Shown here: piece by piece, positions 36,817-46,134 of the stretch
How the letters are laid out: every line of letters begins with the position of its first letter
Numbering within the stretch: the stretch's first letter is position 1
Notes under the pieces: generated by a model
What the model saw: only the letters and a program-made list of their open reading frames with translations
Told to the model about the DNA's origin: nothing
The model's database searches: none
Assembly: GCA_029862125.1 (NCBI GenBank)
Contig: JAOTXY010000021.1
Span: 1 to 47,827 of the forward strand
Length of the DNA: 47,827 nt
Origin: Gammaproteobacteria bacterium
GTDB taxonomy: Bacteria > Pseudomonadota > Gammaproteobacteria > GCA-001735895
Direction: 5' to 3'
Translations under genes and position numbers: made by a program

Positions 36817-39768
36817 CTAATGGGTTGCTTTTTCAACCCGGCAAAGGTGCGTTTTCAGATTTGCCTGTTGTGAAATTGGATCGAGCCTGATACCGGTTAA
36901 ATGGTTGACACTCGAACTCGGATGATAGGGCTGTTGCTCGTCCCAACCGATCGGAATAAATATACAGTTCGGACGGATTCCTCGATGAATCCAGGCACGT
37001 ACCGTAATCTTGCCGTTTTCGGTGACTATGGATACCTGGTCCCCGTCTTTGACATCGAGCGTTGATGCCTTTTGGGGATGAATCTGACAGTATAACTCGG
37101 GCCACATTTCCTGGGCTTGCCAGAAATAATGGGTCCAGGAATGAAAATGAGGCGCGGGTGGGCGACCGGTCACGAGTTCGGTGTCAAAGGCCAGGTCGCG
37201 GGTGACAGGTTTGTTGACGATGTGGCCCGGGTACACCAATGTCTCTTCGCTGAAGAAACTCGAAGTTTTAGGGGTCGTGTCATATTCGATGTGCGGCAGG
37301 TCTATTAACTGTTCGGCCTCGGTATAAAACTCGGGTAGCGCAGATAATCCCATGGCGGTGAATTTCTGCTCCAGCTCGGGGGTCCAGAATTCAAGTTTGC
37401 CGCTCGCAGTGGGATAACTTAGGTTCGCCCCGGGGTTGCTACGCATCAGCTCGGTCACATAAACCGGATCGATTTCTCCCGGCCTGGCATCGAAGTAGGG
37501 TAAGCGCACGGTGCGATTGGATCGAGCGGTCAACTCTGCAGTGGTCGCAGCGCCAAGACCCGGGGTTGCAGCTACCAGCACCTCGTCCCAGAGCTTACGT
37601 GGATCCTTGTAGTCATCTTTTAAAACATCCTCGTAGCCGAATTTCTTACCCAGCTCGATCCAGAACCAGTGATCGGACCTGGCATCCCCGGGAGGGTCAA
37701 TGAACTTGTCATTCCAGACAATACGCCGGTCTTCAGCAAAGCGCGTGGTGCCGCCTTTTTCGATCCCGCTTGCCATCGGTAACACGTAGTCGGCAAAACG
37801 TGAGGTGGCATTTTTGAACAATTCCAGGTGCACCACCAGGTCCAGTGCCTCGATCGCTTTGCGAGCCCGGTTTTGATTGGGCCATTGCGCCAGCGGGTTA
37901 TTACTGGTGATCAGCGCTTTAATCGGGTAGGGCGTGCCGTCGAACATGGCTTCCATCCAGGAGGAGGGATTCTTGCCGACCGCCGCACGCGCATCGGCCT
38001 TGCGCCCGGCGGGAATCAACGGTGGTTTCCAGTTCATTTCCGAGGAAACATTGAAATAACCCCCACCGCGACGCCCCCAGTTTCCGGTCATCGCCGCGAT
38101 GAACATGAACACGCGGTTGGTTTGTGCTGAATTGGTATGTTGATTGACACCGCGACTCAGAAAAATCATGCAGCCGTCGGCTTCTGCGATAGTGTGTGCC
38201 AGCATTTTGAGCTGCTCGACTTCGAGATCGGTAACCTGTGCCGCCCATTCGAGGTCGTAGCCTTGCTGCTTGATATAGTCACGCCATTCGCGCCAGCCAA
38301 CGACCCAGCGCTCGCAGAAAGCTTCGTCGTGGAGCCCGTGCTCGAACAGGTAGTGGATAATGCCGAGTCCAAGCGCCATATCGGTCCCTGAACGAATCGG
38401 TAGCCAGGCATCAGCCTTGCTTGCGGTAGCGGTCAGGCGAGGATCGACGACGATCATTCTGGCGCCATGTTGCAGTCGCCAGTCGTTTAACATGCCGAAA
38501 TTCACCGGTCGGGTCTCGGCCTGGTTATCGCCGATGTAAACATAGGCTTCGGCGCTGCCGATATCTTCCTCGGTATAGACGCTTGCCATAAGTCCGGTGC
38601 CCTGGGTCAGGTTAAGCGCAAGCCCCTTGCCGAGGTCGCAATAAGGTTCGGTTGCAGCCACGTTCGCGGTACCCCAGAGTCCGGCGAAAAGCGGCAGTGC
38701 ACCAATAATATTGAGTACTCCGGTGCGTGAACCGGACTGAATCGCGAGCGCTTCGCTACCATATTGATCACGTACCGCGGACAATTTTTGCGCGATTTCA
38801 GTAAGGGCCTGTTCCCAGCTAATCGACTGAAATGAATCGCTACCGCGCTTGCCGACGCGTTTCAACGGTGTCACCAGTCGATGCGGATTGTTATAAAGCT
38901 GCAGGGTCATCTGCGATTTTGGACAGACACGACCCTGAAATACCGGGTCGTCGTCGTTGCCATAGATATTGAGCACCTCGTCGCCACGCAGGTGAAACTT
39001 GACCGGGCAACCGTTGAAACAGATATTGCAACCCCCGGGGACGATGCGTTCTTCCTGCTGCAGCAGGCTGTTTTTTTCCGAGCGGCGATACGAGCCTCGT
39101 GCGTTATCGGTATCCAGGCTTGCCCGGGTTTGATGATCCTGCATCAGGGCTGGGGTGCTGCGTTCAGGGGCGTTTGCCTCGGTCTGTGCACTGTCACCCA
39201 GGCGTTTCAGATAAATCGTTGCCGGTTGCTGCAGGAAGTGGTCGGTATCGAACGTTTCGCGATGTTCCTGCTGAACCCTGTCGAGAAGTGTTTTGCGGGT
39301 GCCAAAGCTGATCGCGCGGGTCGGGCAGACATGTGCACAGGCGGGTCCAAGGTCGCGGGCCCTGCGTTCGGAACACAAATCGCACTTGACCGCATGGTGT
39401 TGCTCGGCGTTGTAGCCGATGGCGCCGTAAGGGCAGGACAGTGCACATTCACCGCAACCGGTGCAGCGGTTTTCATTGATTTCAACGACCCCGGTGACCG
39501 GGTCCTTGGAGATTGCTTTCGGGTATACCGGGCAGGCACGCAGGCAAGCCGGGCGTTCACATTGCTGGCAGGTAACGGTCAGGAAATCGAGCCGGGCTGA
39601 TGAAACCTCGCTGTTATCGTTGTGTTGCTCGTCAAACCACATGACCCGGTTGCGATAACTGTTGGGGCCGAGCGCATTGGTTTGCTTGCAGGCTGCCTCG
39701 CAGCTCTTGCAACCGGTGCAGCGTTCGAGATCGATCATCAGCGCTAACTGGGTTGACACATCGGTCAT
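36817..39768 (-). CDS. Fused four-cluster ferredoxin / molybdopterin oxidoreductase
   Basis: 983-residue fusion of what are normally two subunits of DMSO-reductase-family enzymes. Residues 1-155 form a DmsB/NrfC-like ferredoxin with 16 cysteines (17, 20, 23, 27; 67, 70, 75, 79; 102, 105, 108, 112; 129, 132, 144, 148), enough for four [4Fe-4S] clusters. After a polar linker (160-240) comes the catalytic part with its own cluster (C247, C250, C254, C282) and a cofactor domain to the C-terminus. Cys377 in EPYCDLGKG may ligate Mo. There is no signal or twin-arginine sequence, so it faces the cytoplasm. The substrate is unknown. The next upstream gene encodes a likely membrane partner; start codons are 3 bp apart from its stop. 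Confidence 0.9.
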   Translation of the reverse strand: MTDVSTQLALMIDLERCTGCKSCEAACKQTNALGPNSYRNRVMWFDEQHNDNSEVSSARLDFLTVTCQQCERPACLRACPVYPKAISKDPVTGVVEINENRCTGCGECALSCPYGAIGYNAEQHHAVKCDLCSERRARDLGPACAHVCPTRAISFGTRKTLLDRVQQEHRETFDTDHFLQQPATIYLKRLGDSAQTEANAPERSTPALMQDHQTRASLDTDNARGSYRRSEKNSLLQQEERIVPGGCNICFNGCPVKFHLRGDEVLNIYGNDDDPVFQGRVCPKSQMTLQLYNNPHRLVTPLKRVGKRGSDSFQSISWEQALTEIAQKLSAVRDQYGSEALAIQSGSRTGVLNIIGALPLFAGLWGTANVAATEPYCDLGKGLALNLTQGTGLMASVYTEEDIGSAEAYVYIGDNQAETRPVNFGMLNDWRLQHGARMIVVDPRLTATASKADAWLPIRSGTDMALGLGIIHYLFEHGLHDEAFCERWVVGWREWRDYIKQQGYDLEWAAQVTDLEVEQLKMLAHTIAEADGCMIFLSRGVNQHTNSAQTNRVFMFIAAMTGNWGRRGGGYFNVSSEMNWKPPLIPAGRKADARAAVGKNPSSWMEAMFDGTPYPIKALITSNNPLAQWPNQNRARKAIEALDLVVHLELFKNATSRFADYVLPMASGIEKGGTTRFAEDRRIVWNDKFIDPPGDARSDHWFWIELGKKFGYEDVLKDDYKDPRKLWDEVLVAATPGLGAATTAELTARSNRTVRLPYFDARPGEIDPVYVTELMRSNPGANLSYPTASGKLEFWTPELEQKFTAMGLSALPEFYTEAEQLIDLPHIEYDTTPKTSSFFSEETLVYPGHIVNKPVTRDLAFDTELVTGRPPAPHFHSWTHYFWQAQEMWPELYCQIHPQKASTLDVKDGDQVSIVTENGKITVRAWIHRGIRPNCIFIPIGWDEQQPYHPSSSVNHLTGIRLDPISQQANLKTHLCRVEKATH

Positions 39769-39771
39769 CGC

Positions 39772-40554
39772 TTAGCCTCCCCAGTCAGTAATATGCCACC
39801 AGTCGATGGCACCGCCTTCGGCAGCATACCCGGCAAAAAACAGCACTACGACGATATGCGATACCAGGCCCAGGTAAAAACCGAGCGCTGCCAGCATGTG
39901 AATGCGGCGCGACCAACCGAGTTCAATTCCAGCGCTCGCACGTGCGCCGATCATGCGCGCTTCGCGCTCGGCCAGCAACAGGTATCTAAAGCTGTTCCAA
40001 GGATGACGCAACCAGTGTTTGAGGGCGGGTGAGAATAAGGCTTCCTCGGCAGCGGGATCGAGATTTCCCAGTAGCTGAGTCTTGGCATCGATAATCCCTT
40101 GTAGCGCTACTTTATCGAGGGTAGCTGGCGCGTTAAATCCACCGGGAGCACTACTGCGCGCAAACAGCAGGCTGAAGCCGCGTGAGAATATGGCGCGCAA
40201 AATGCTGCCTTGCAGGATTAAAAATACTAACAGCAACAGGATGATTCCGGGTGGTGAAAACCAGTCACCCGCGGCGACATGGATAAAGATCAGGCAGGTT
40301 CCAACAGAGGTTGCCAGGACATGGCCGATAAACCATGCGGGTGGACTGTTGGCAAGGCCGGAGCGTTTCATGATGACGAAAGCGAACGGGGCGAATAACA
40401 GCAATGCTCCCAGCGCTCCGCATAATTGGGCCAGCGGCGATCCCGGGGCTGGTGCGTCGGGCCACAGCAGTGTGACCGAGGCGATGACGATTACGGACCC
40501 TGTCAGCATCACAATACTGCGTGCGGAAAGATCGGGGCGATTATTGTTGTCCAC
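39772..40554 (-). CDS. Putative membrane anchor subunit of the Mo/FeS oxidoreductase
   Basis: 260-residue membrane protein. I count about five hydrophobic segments: near 14-30, 40-60, 70-93, 100-120, and 215-242 after a soluble stretch. Histidines lie within or at the ends of helices (WFIGHVLATS, LIFIHVAAG, RRIHMLAALGFYLGLVSH), which would suit b-type haem or quinone binding, but I do not recognise a named family. The stop is 3 bp before the oxidoreductase ATG, so the two genes are coupled. It would pass electrons between the quinone pool and the FeS domain. Confidence 0.65.
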   Translation of the reverse strand: MDNNNRPDLSARSIVMLTGSVIVIASVTLLWPDAPAPGSPLAQLCGALGALLLFAPFAFVIMKRSGLANSPPAWFIGHVLATSVGTCLIFIHVAAGDWFSPPGIILLLLVFLILQGSILRAIFSRGFSLLFARSSAPGGFNAPATLDKVALQGIIDAKTQLLGNLDPAAEEALFSPALKHWLRHPWNSFRYLLLAEREARMIGARASAGIELGWSRRIHMLAALGFYLGLVSHIVVVLFFAGYAAEGGAIDWWHITDWGG

Positions 40555-40648
40555 GGGAATTCCAGTCAGCTTTGTTAAAGACTATCGTTGCATTCCGCCC
40601 GGTTCAACCTATTGCGGTAAATTCTTGTTTTTTCATTTATTTTTATAT

Positions 40649-40665
40649 GGCTCACGCTATGAGCC
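40649..40665. repeat. Small palindrome upstream of recA
   Basis: GGCTCA (40649-40654) and TGAGCC (40660-40665) with a 5-nt loop. No T-run on either strand, so probably not a terminator; it lies 130 bp before recA and 90 bp before the anchor gene's start, in a shared divergent region. Confidence 0.5.
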
Positions 40666-40733
40666 ACTAAGCCAATATAATGCGAGCCAGGTTTATGCAA
40701 AAGTCTATCGGAAATTCAGGGTAAATTTAAAAA

Positions 40734-40768
40734 GTTCTCTTTATGTTCTCGTTGGACTATGTGATAAT
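40734..40768 (+). promoter_or_regulatory. Putative recA promoter with GTTC-N7-GTTC direct repeat
   Basis: An extended -10 (TG, one base, GATAAT at 40763-40768) lies 30 bp before the recA ATG. GTTC at 40734-40737 and GTTC at 40745-40748, with exactly 7 bp between, occupy the -35 position. That spacing is the alphaproteobacterial LexA box. The usual gammaproteobacterial box (CTGT-N8-ACAG) is absent from the 244-bp region. Confidence 0.45.
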
Positions 40769-40798
40769 TCGGCAACTCAACGCAAAGGTAGGTAACAA

Positions 40799-41872
40799 AT
40801 GGACGACAATAAACAAAAGGCGCTCGATGCAGCGCTGGGGCAAATCGAGAAGCAATTCGGCAAGGGATCGGTCATGCGACTCGGTGATTCCGGGGTCGAT
40901 ACGACCATGGGGGTGATATCAACCGGGTCCCTGTCACTCGATGTTGCGTTGGGTATCGGTGGTTTACCACGTGGCCGTGTCATCGAGGTCTACGGGCCTG
41001 AATCTTCGGGTAAAACCACGTTGGCTTTACAGGTCATCGCCGAGTGTCAGAAAAATGGTGGTACCGCTGCATTTGTCGATGCCGAGCACGCGCTTGATCC
41101 AACCTATGCCGACAAGCTGGGCGTCAACATCGATGACCTGCTGGTGTCGCAGCCCGATACCGGTGAGCAGGCGCTTGAAATAACCGACATGCTGGTGCGC
41201 TCGGGGGCGGTTGAAGTTGTTGTCGTCGACTCGGTTGCAGCATTGACGCCAAAGGCGGAGATCGAGGGTGACATGGGTGATTCGCACATGGGCCTGCAGG
41301 CACGCCTGATGTCACAGGCGCTGCGTAAACTCACCGCTAACATCAAACGTTCGAATACCATGGTCATATTTATCAACCAGATCCGTATGAAGATCGGTGT
41401 CATGTTTGGTAACCCGGAAACCACGACCGGTGGCAATGCGCTAAAGTTCTATGCCTCCGTGCGCCTCGACATACGACGCATTGGGGCGATCAAGCGCGGG
41501 GACGAAGTAATTGGCAACGAGACCCGCGTTAAAGTTGTTAAGAACAAGGTGGCGCCACCGTTCAAACAATGCGAATTCGAAATTCTCTATGGTGAAGGTT
41601 CATCGTACGAAGGTGAACTCATCGATCTTGGCGTCAAGCATGGCATGATCGAAAAAGCCGGCGCCTGGTACAGCTATAACGAAGAGCGTATCGGCCAGGG
41701 CAAGGACAATGTACGAATGTTCCTCAAAGAGCATCCTGATATGGCACAAGATATCGATCAACGTTTGCGCACCGAGTTATTACCCAAGGCGAAGGCCTCT
41801 GAGGCCCTCATTGACAGTGAAGCAGCAGACTCTAACCCAGAAGTCGAACCCGAAATGGTGGAAACTCCTTAA
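40799..41872 (+). CDS. recA: Recombinase RecA
   Basis: ATP-dependent strand-exchange protein and SOS co-protease, 357 residues. Walker A GPESSGKT at 66-73, the DNA-binding loop regions with [20 protein letters not shown] split around L1, [21 protein letters not shown] (L2 area) and the acidic C-terminal tail ([16 protein letters not shown]) are visible. Ribosome site AGGTAGG precedes the ATG. Followed by a strong terminator, then recX. Confidence 0.98.
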   Translation: MDDNKQKALDAALGQIEKQFGKGSVMRLGDSGVDTTMGVISTGSLSLDVALGIGGLPRGRVIEVYGPESSGKTTLALQVIAECQKNGGTAAFVDAEHALDPTYADKLGVNIDDLLVSQPDTGEQALEITDMLVRSGAVEVVVVDSVAALTPKAEIEGDMGDSHMGLQARLMSQALRKLTANIKRSNTMVIFINQIRMKIGVMFGNPETTTGGNALKFYASVRLDIRRIGAIKRGDEVIGNETRVKVVKNKVAPPFKQCEFEILYGEGSSYEGELIDLGVKHGMIEKAGAWYSYNEERIGQGKDNVRMFLKEHPDMAQDIDQRLRTELLPKAKASEALIDSEAADSNPEVEPEMVETP

Positions 41873-41911
41873 CCTACCTATCCCCTCCACCTCATGTTGT
41901 TAGCTGGCAGT

Positions 41912-41945
41912 CCCTCGGAGATTAATCTCTCCGAGGGTTTTTTTT
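41912..41945 (+). terminator. Rho-independent terminator after recA
   Basis: Stem CCCTCGGAG (41912-41920) with CTCCGAGGG (41929-41937), loop of 8, then eight T (41938-41945). It lies 39 bp past the recA stop, so recX is expressed by read-through or its own promoter. Confidence 0.92.
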
Positions 41946-42065
41946 ATTTGATGTCTTTTTCCGCGATAGCGTTGTCAGGGCCGTGCTCGGAGTGTCATGT
42001 ATTGGCTATACACTCCACTCCTGCGCGCGGCCCTTCCTAGCTCTCGCGAAAAAATCCAATCAAAT
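41946..42065. repeat. Imperfect nested palindrome between recA and recX
   Basis: Outer arms 41946-41970 and 42040-42065 pair at about 21 of 26 positions. Inside, AGGGCCG near 41978 pairs with CGGCCCT near 42034, and GGAGTGT pairs with ACACTCC around a central loop. The architecture (nested stems) resembles elements A-D, but the sequence is not clearly shared. It starts at the T-run of the recA terminator and ends 14 bp before recX. Confidence 0.65.
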
Positions 42066-42079
42066 AATATCTATTTGTT

Positions 42080-42526
42080 ATGACTGAGAAAAAAGTACAG
42101 ACTAGTATTCGCAACAAGGCGATGGACTTGCTCGCACGACGAGAACATTCTGAATGCGAGTTACGTCAAAAATTAAAATCCCGTGATTATGAGGTCGATG
42201 CGATAGACGCGGTCCTGCAAGAGCTAAAGCAAGACCATTTATTATCGGATGCAAGGTTTGCTGAGGCCTATGTCAATCACCGTTTCAACGCGGGGGTCGG
42301 TCCCGTAAAAATACGCCACGAACTACGACTAAAAGGAATAACTGACGCGCTTGCCGACGAGTTTCTCGAACCATTGAGCGATCGATGGGATCAATTAATG
42401 ATGCTACAACGGGTTCGAAAGTATGGTGAAACGATTCCGGCAGGCTATGCCGAACGGATGAAGCAGGCGCGTTTTTTACAAAATAGGGGTTTTTCTCCCG
42501 AGTCAGTCATGCGATTATTTCGCTAG
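42080..42526 (+). CDS. recX: RecA regulator RecX
   Basis: 148-residue helical protein that binds RecA filaments and limits recombinase activity. Typical features are AMDLLARREHSECELRQKL near the N-terminus, LLSDARFAEAYVNHR in the middle, GPVKIRHELRLKGI and the C-terminal ARFLQNRGFSPESVMRLF. Three tandem three-helix repeats are expected. Conserved position after recA. Confidence 0.93.
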   Translation: MTEKKVQTSIRNKAMDLLARREHSECELRQKLKSRDYEVDAIDAVLQELKQDHLLSDARFAEAYVNHRFNAGVGPVKIRHELRLKGITDALADEFLEPLSDRWDQLMMLQRVRKYGETIPAGYAERMKQARFLQNRGFSPESVMRLFR

Positions 42527-42544
42527 TGCTCTTTTAAGAGCACT
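42525..42544. repeat. Perfect hairpin overlapping the recX stop
   Basis: AGTGCTCTT (42525-42533) and AAGAGCACT (42536-42544) with a 2-nt loop; it begins within the TAG stop codon of recX. A second hairpin, the real terminator, follows 3 bp later. This one may stabilise the recX mRNA end. Confidence 0.7.
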
Positions 42545-42546
42545 GT

Positions 42547-42576
42547 ACGCTCGGTTTATACCGAGCGTTATTTTTT
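42547..42576 (+). terminator. Rho-independent terminator after recX
   Basis: Stem ACGCTCGGT (42547-42555) with ACCGAGCGT (42560-42568), loop TTTA-type of 4 nt, then TATTTTTT. It lies only 24 bp before the alaS start, so the alaS promoter must overlap it or expression depends on read-through. Confidence 0.9.
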
Positions 42577-42600
42577 AAAGGGATACCTGACTGAAAATAA

Positions 42601-45204
42601 ATGACGACTAGTGCTGAACTAAGAGAAAAGTTTCTCAAGTATTTCGAAGCGCACGGACACACCATCGTGCCATCAAGTCCGTTAGTGCCCGGGAATGACC
42701 CGACTTTGCTGTTTACCAATTCAGGTATGGTGCAATTCAAGGAGGTATTCCTCGGTAGTGAAAAACGAGGCTATACCCGTGCAACGACTTCGCAGCGTTG
42801 CGTGCGTGCCGGTGGCAAGCATAACGATCTGGAAAATGTCGGCTATACCGCCCGTCATCACACTTTTTTTGAAATGCTCGGCAACTTCAGTTTTGGCGAG
42901 TATTTCAAGCAGGATGCGATCCATTACGCCTGGGATTTTTTAACCAACGTGATCGGTTTGCCCGCGGATAAACTCTGGGTCACCGTTTACGCCGATGATG
43001 ACGAGGCCGCCGATATCTGGCTCAAGGATATCAAGGTAGACCCGGAAAGGTTTGCCCGTATTGGCACCTCGGATAATTTCTGGTCGATGGGTGACACCGG
43101 ACCCTGTGGCCCCTGTAGTGAAATTTTTTATGACCACGGACCTGAGATCGAGGGTGGGCCACCCGGTACACCCGAAGAAGACGGTGATCGTTACATTGAG
43201 ATCTGGAACCTGGTTTTCATGCAGTTTAACCGTGACCAGGACGGAAACATGGAACCGCTGCCCAGCCCGTCGGTAGACACTGGGATGGGATTGGAGCGGC
43301 TTGCGGCGATACTGCAGCAGGTCCATAACAACTATGATATCGACCTGTTCCAGTCGCTAATCACGGCCGCGGCTAAATTGACTGGCACCAAAGACCTGGA
43401 AAACAAGTCGTTACGGGTCATCGCCGATCACATTCGCTCCTGCGCTTTTTTAATCGTCGATGGCGTACTGCCTTCGAACGAAGGTCGCGGTTACGTGCTG
43501 CGGCGAATCATTCGGCGCGCCGCACGACACGGCCACCAGCTCGGTTGCCGGGAGCCTTTTTTCTATAAATTGATAGATGCGCTGGACCAGGAAATGGGAG
43601 AAGCGTATCCGGAGCTACGCCAACATCGTGGCCACGTCGAAAGAGTGCTAAAAACAGAAGAACAGCGTTTTGCCGAAACCCTTGAGCAGGGGATGAGAAT
43701 TCTCGAAGATGCGATTAGCAAAATGAAGGGTGACACTATCGATGGAAAGACCGTGTTCAAGCTTTATGATACCTATGGTTTCCCGGCTGACCTGACTGCC
43801 GATGTGGCGCGTGAAAAGGACCTTCAGATTGACCAGGACGGATTCGATGTCGAGATGGAAGCACAACGGTCGCGTGCGCGTGCTTCGAGCCAGTTCAGTG
43901 CTGCCAGTGATAATTTAAGCCTTGACGCATATTCGGCAAGTGAATTTCTCGGCTACGAAAAGCACTCTGCCGCAGCAAAGGTGGTAGCGATTCTGCAAAA
44001 CGATACTGCGATCGATCAACTTGAAAATGGCGATCAGGCAATCGTCATTCTTGATCATACGCCTTTCTATGCGGAGTCAGGTGGGCAGGTCGGAGATATA
44101 GGCACAATTTCGATCGATGACCAGACTGTGTTCCGAGTTACCGATACACAAAAGCAAAACGACGTTCACCTTCACATCGGTTCATTGATAAGTGGTGAGT
44201 TAAACATCGGCGCAAAGGTGAGTGCCGGGATCGATAAAGATTATCGGCGGGCGGTCATGCTGAATCATTCGGCGACACATTTGATGCACGCGGCGTTAAG
44301 AAAGGTTCTCGGCGAACATGTTCAGCAAAAAGGCTCGCTGGTTGATGCCGAGAAGCTGCGTTTTGATTTTTCACACTATCAACCGGTGGAGCATGAGCAG
44401 ATTGTCGAGATCGAAACCATTGTCAATGATGAAATACGCGGTAACCTGAAAACCAGGGCCGAGACGATGGATATGGAAGCGGCGAAAAAATCCGGCGCGA
44501 TCGCCTTGTTCGGTGAAAAATATGGTGACGTGGTGCGAGTGCTGAAAATCGGTTCCGATTCGATCGAACTCTGTGGTGGAACCCATGTGCCGCGTGCCGG
44601 TGATATTGGCCTTTTCAAGATCGTATTTGAAACCGGAATTGCTTCAGGTGTGCGTCGCATCGAGGCGGTGACGGGTGAAGTCGCGGTTAAGCGTTTTATC
44701 GATAGTGAAGATAAACTCGATCTCATTGCACAAAAGCTGAAGTCGAATCGTGATGATGTGCTCCGGCGCATCGACCAAGTTCTGGCAGAAAATCGATCGA
44801 ATGAAAAAGAACTCGAAACTCATAGGGCAAAAGTTACTTTGGAAAAAGGTGGTGACCTAGCCTCGCAAGCAAAAGAGGTCAAGGGAGTTAAGGTGCTTGC
44901 AGCGAGTCTTGATGGCGCCAATGTTAAAAGCCTGCGTAACACTGTAGATCAGCTTAAAAATAAATTGGGTGCGGCTGCGGTAGTGCTTGCCAGTAGCGAA
45001 GGTGACAAGGTTTTGATCATAGCCGGTGTTACCAAGGCAGAAACAAAACTCATCAGTGCAGGTAACCTGGCTAATATGGTAGCCGAGCAATGTGGTGGGC
45101 GTGGCGGTGGCAGACCGGATATGGCACAAGGCGGGGGCAATCAACCCGAAAATCTCGACGCTGCCCTCGCATCGGTACTGCCATGGGTTAAAACTAAGCT
45201 TTGA
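42601..45204 (+). CDS. alaS: Alanyl-tRNA synthetase
   Basis: Class II synthetase with editing domain, 867 residues. N-terminal catalytic core: [50 protein letters not shown]. The editing domain has [11 protein letters not shown] and, with the zinc-binding CGGTHV, completes the four-ligand HxxxH...CxxxH site. The C-terminal C-Ala domain ends with [12 protein letters not shown]. Length is typical. The order recA-recX-alaS is conserved in gammaproteobacteria. Confidence 0.97.
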   Translation: MTTSAELREKFLKYFEAHGHTIVPSSPLVPGNDPTLLFTNSGMVQFKEVFLGSEKRGYTRATTSQRCVRAGGKHNDLENVGYTARHHTFFEMLGNFSFGEYFKQDAIHYAWDFLTNVIGLPADKLWVTVYADDDEAADIWLKDIKVDPERFARIGTSDNFWSMGDTGPCGPCSEIFYDHGPEIEGGPPGTPEEDGDRYIEIWNLVFMQFNRDQDGNMEPLPSPSVDTGMGLERLAAILQQVHNNYDIDLFQSLITAAAKLTGTKDLENKSLRVIADHIRSCAFLIVDGVLPSNEGRGYVLRRIIRRAARHGHQLGCREPFFYKLIDALDQEMGEAYPELRQHRGHVERVLKTEEQRFAETLEQGMRILEDAISKMKGDTIDGKTVFKLYDTYGFPADLTADVAREKDLQIDQDGFDVEMEAQRSRARASSQFSAASDNLSLDAYSASEFLGYEKHSAAAKVVAILQNDTAIDQLENGDQAIVILDHTPFYAESGGQVGDIGTISIDDQTVFRVTDTQKQNDVHLHIGSLISGELNIGAKVSAGIDKDYRRAVMLNHSATHLMHAALRKVLGEHVQQKGSLVDAEKLRFDFSHYQPVEHEQIVEIETIVNDEIRGNLKTRAETMDMEAAKKSGAIALFGEKYGDVVRVLKIGSDSIELCGGTHVPRAGDIGLFKIVFETGIASGVRRIEAVTGEVAVKRFIDSEDKLDLIAQKLKSNRDDVLRRIDQVLAENRSNEKELETHRAKVTLEKGGDLASQAKEVKGVKVLAASLDGANVKSLRNTVDQLKNKLGAAAVVLASSEGDKVLIIAGVTKAETKLISAGNLANMVAEQCGGRGGGRPDMAQGGGNQPENLDAALASVLPWVKTKL

Positions 45205-45209
45205 CCCGA

Positions 45210-45995
45210 TTACCCGATTAACTCCGGGAGCAGGTTGGCTTCATTCATAAACTGATAAATCAATATCATTGCTAACAGCGCCAACAATTTACGCAGGATA
45301 GCCTGGTAAGTGCTGACCTGAATGCGGGTGTGCAGACGCTGCCCCAGCAGCAATGCGATGACAGCGGCCAGCGCCAACGGTGCGGTTTCGACAAGCAGCC
45401 TGAATCCAACGAGGCCCGCGATCGCAAGCACCACGATCTGCGATGCCTTACCCACCAGGAAGCATGAGTTCAACGCAGGCACCATTGTCGAGCGTGGTGT
45501 TTCAAGGGAAAGAAAATAGATTATCAAGATGGCAACCATGACATTGGTGGTACCCGCCGCGATACCCGCGCTCAAACCGAAAAGCGCCATTGCCAGCAAT
45601 GCGTTATTTTCGAGCCATTGCCTGGGGATGCGCAGGTTATTCCACAGGTACAACAGGATCAAGCCTGCCAACACGATGCGAAACGGGGCGGGGTCGACAG
45701 TTGCCAGAACACTGGTACCAATCAAAGTACCCAGTAATGCAAAAAAAACCAGCGGAAAAAACTGTCTCGTGTTTTTCAAGCTAGACTTGCTATTGATGAT
45801 GCTGGCGATATTGACAGCCATGGTTGGGAGTAGTGTGACCAGAATTGCACTACGCACATCCATCATCGTGGCGAGCATCGGGGTTGCCACCATTGGAAAT
45901 CCAAGCCCAAGCGTACCGTGAATAAAACCCGCAAACAGCATCACTGCAATAATTGCCACTAACACGGGTCCATCAAACTGGAACAAAGAAAACAT
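45210..45995 (-). CDS. TSUP family (TauE/SafE) membrane permease
   Basis: 261-residue membrane protein with about eight helices in two related halves; the first half shows GFIHGTLGLGFPMVATPML and the second LSAGIAAGTTNVMVAIL, matching the family's repeated Gly-rich motif. Members export or import organosulfur compounds, sulfite or related anions; the substrate here is unknown. I chose the ATG at 45995 over an upstream start at 46070 that overlaps the lysC promoter. It is convergent with alaS (5-bp gap) and interrupts the usual alaS-lysC neighbourhood. Confidence 0.82.
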   Translation of the reverse strand: MFSLFQFDGPVLVAIIAVMLFAGFIHGTLGLGFPMVATPMLATMMDVRSAILVTLLPTMAVNIASIINSKSSLKNTRQFFPLVFFALLGTLIGTSVLATVDPAPFRIVLAGLILLYLWNNLRIPRQWLENNALLAMALFGLSAGIAAGTTNVMVAILIIYFLSLETPRSTMVPALNSCFLVGKASQIVVLAIAGLVGFRLLVETAPLALAAVIALLLGQRLHTRIQVSTYQAILRKLLALLAMILIYQFMNEANLLPELIG

Positions 45996-46063
45996 GGACG
46001 GATAATCTCGCAAAAGCCAATAGCTGAATTCTATTCGTGATAGTCGACGAATACGAATATCGT

Positions 46064-46092
46064 TATACAAACGAGCCTATTTTTCCTATAAT
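46064..46092 (+). promoter_or_regulatory. Putative sigma70 promoter of lysC
   Basis: TATACA at 46064-46069 (4 of 6) and a perfect TATAAT at 46087-46092 with 17 bp spacing; a leader of about 35 nt would precede the lysC ATG. No lysine riboswitch-sized leader is present. Confidence 0.6.
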
Positions 46093-46134
46093 CCGCGCTC
46101 TTTTTTTCAAGTCGGTAGACCCAGTATTAAGACG

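Noticed and set aside
40555-40798. Canonical LexA box CTGT-N8-ACAG before recA
   Set aside because: Not found on either strand in the region.
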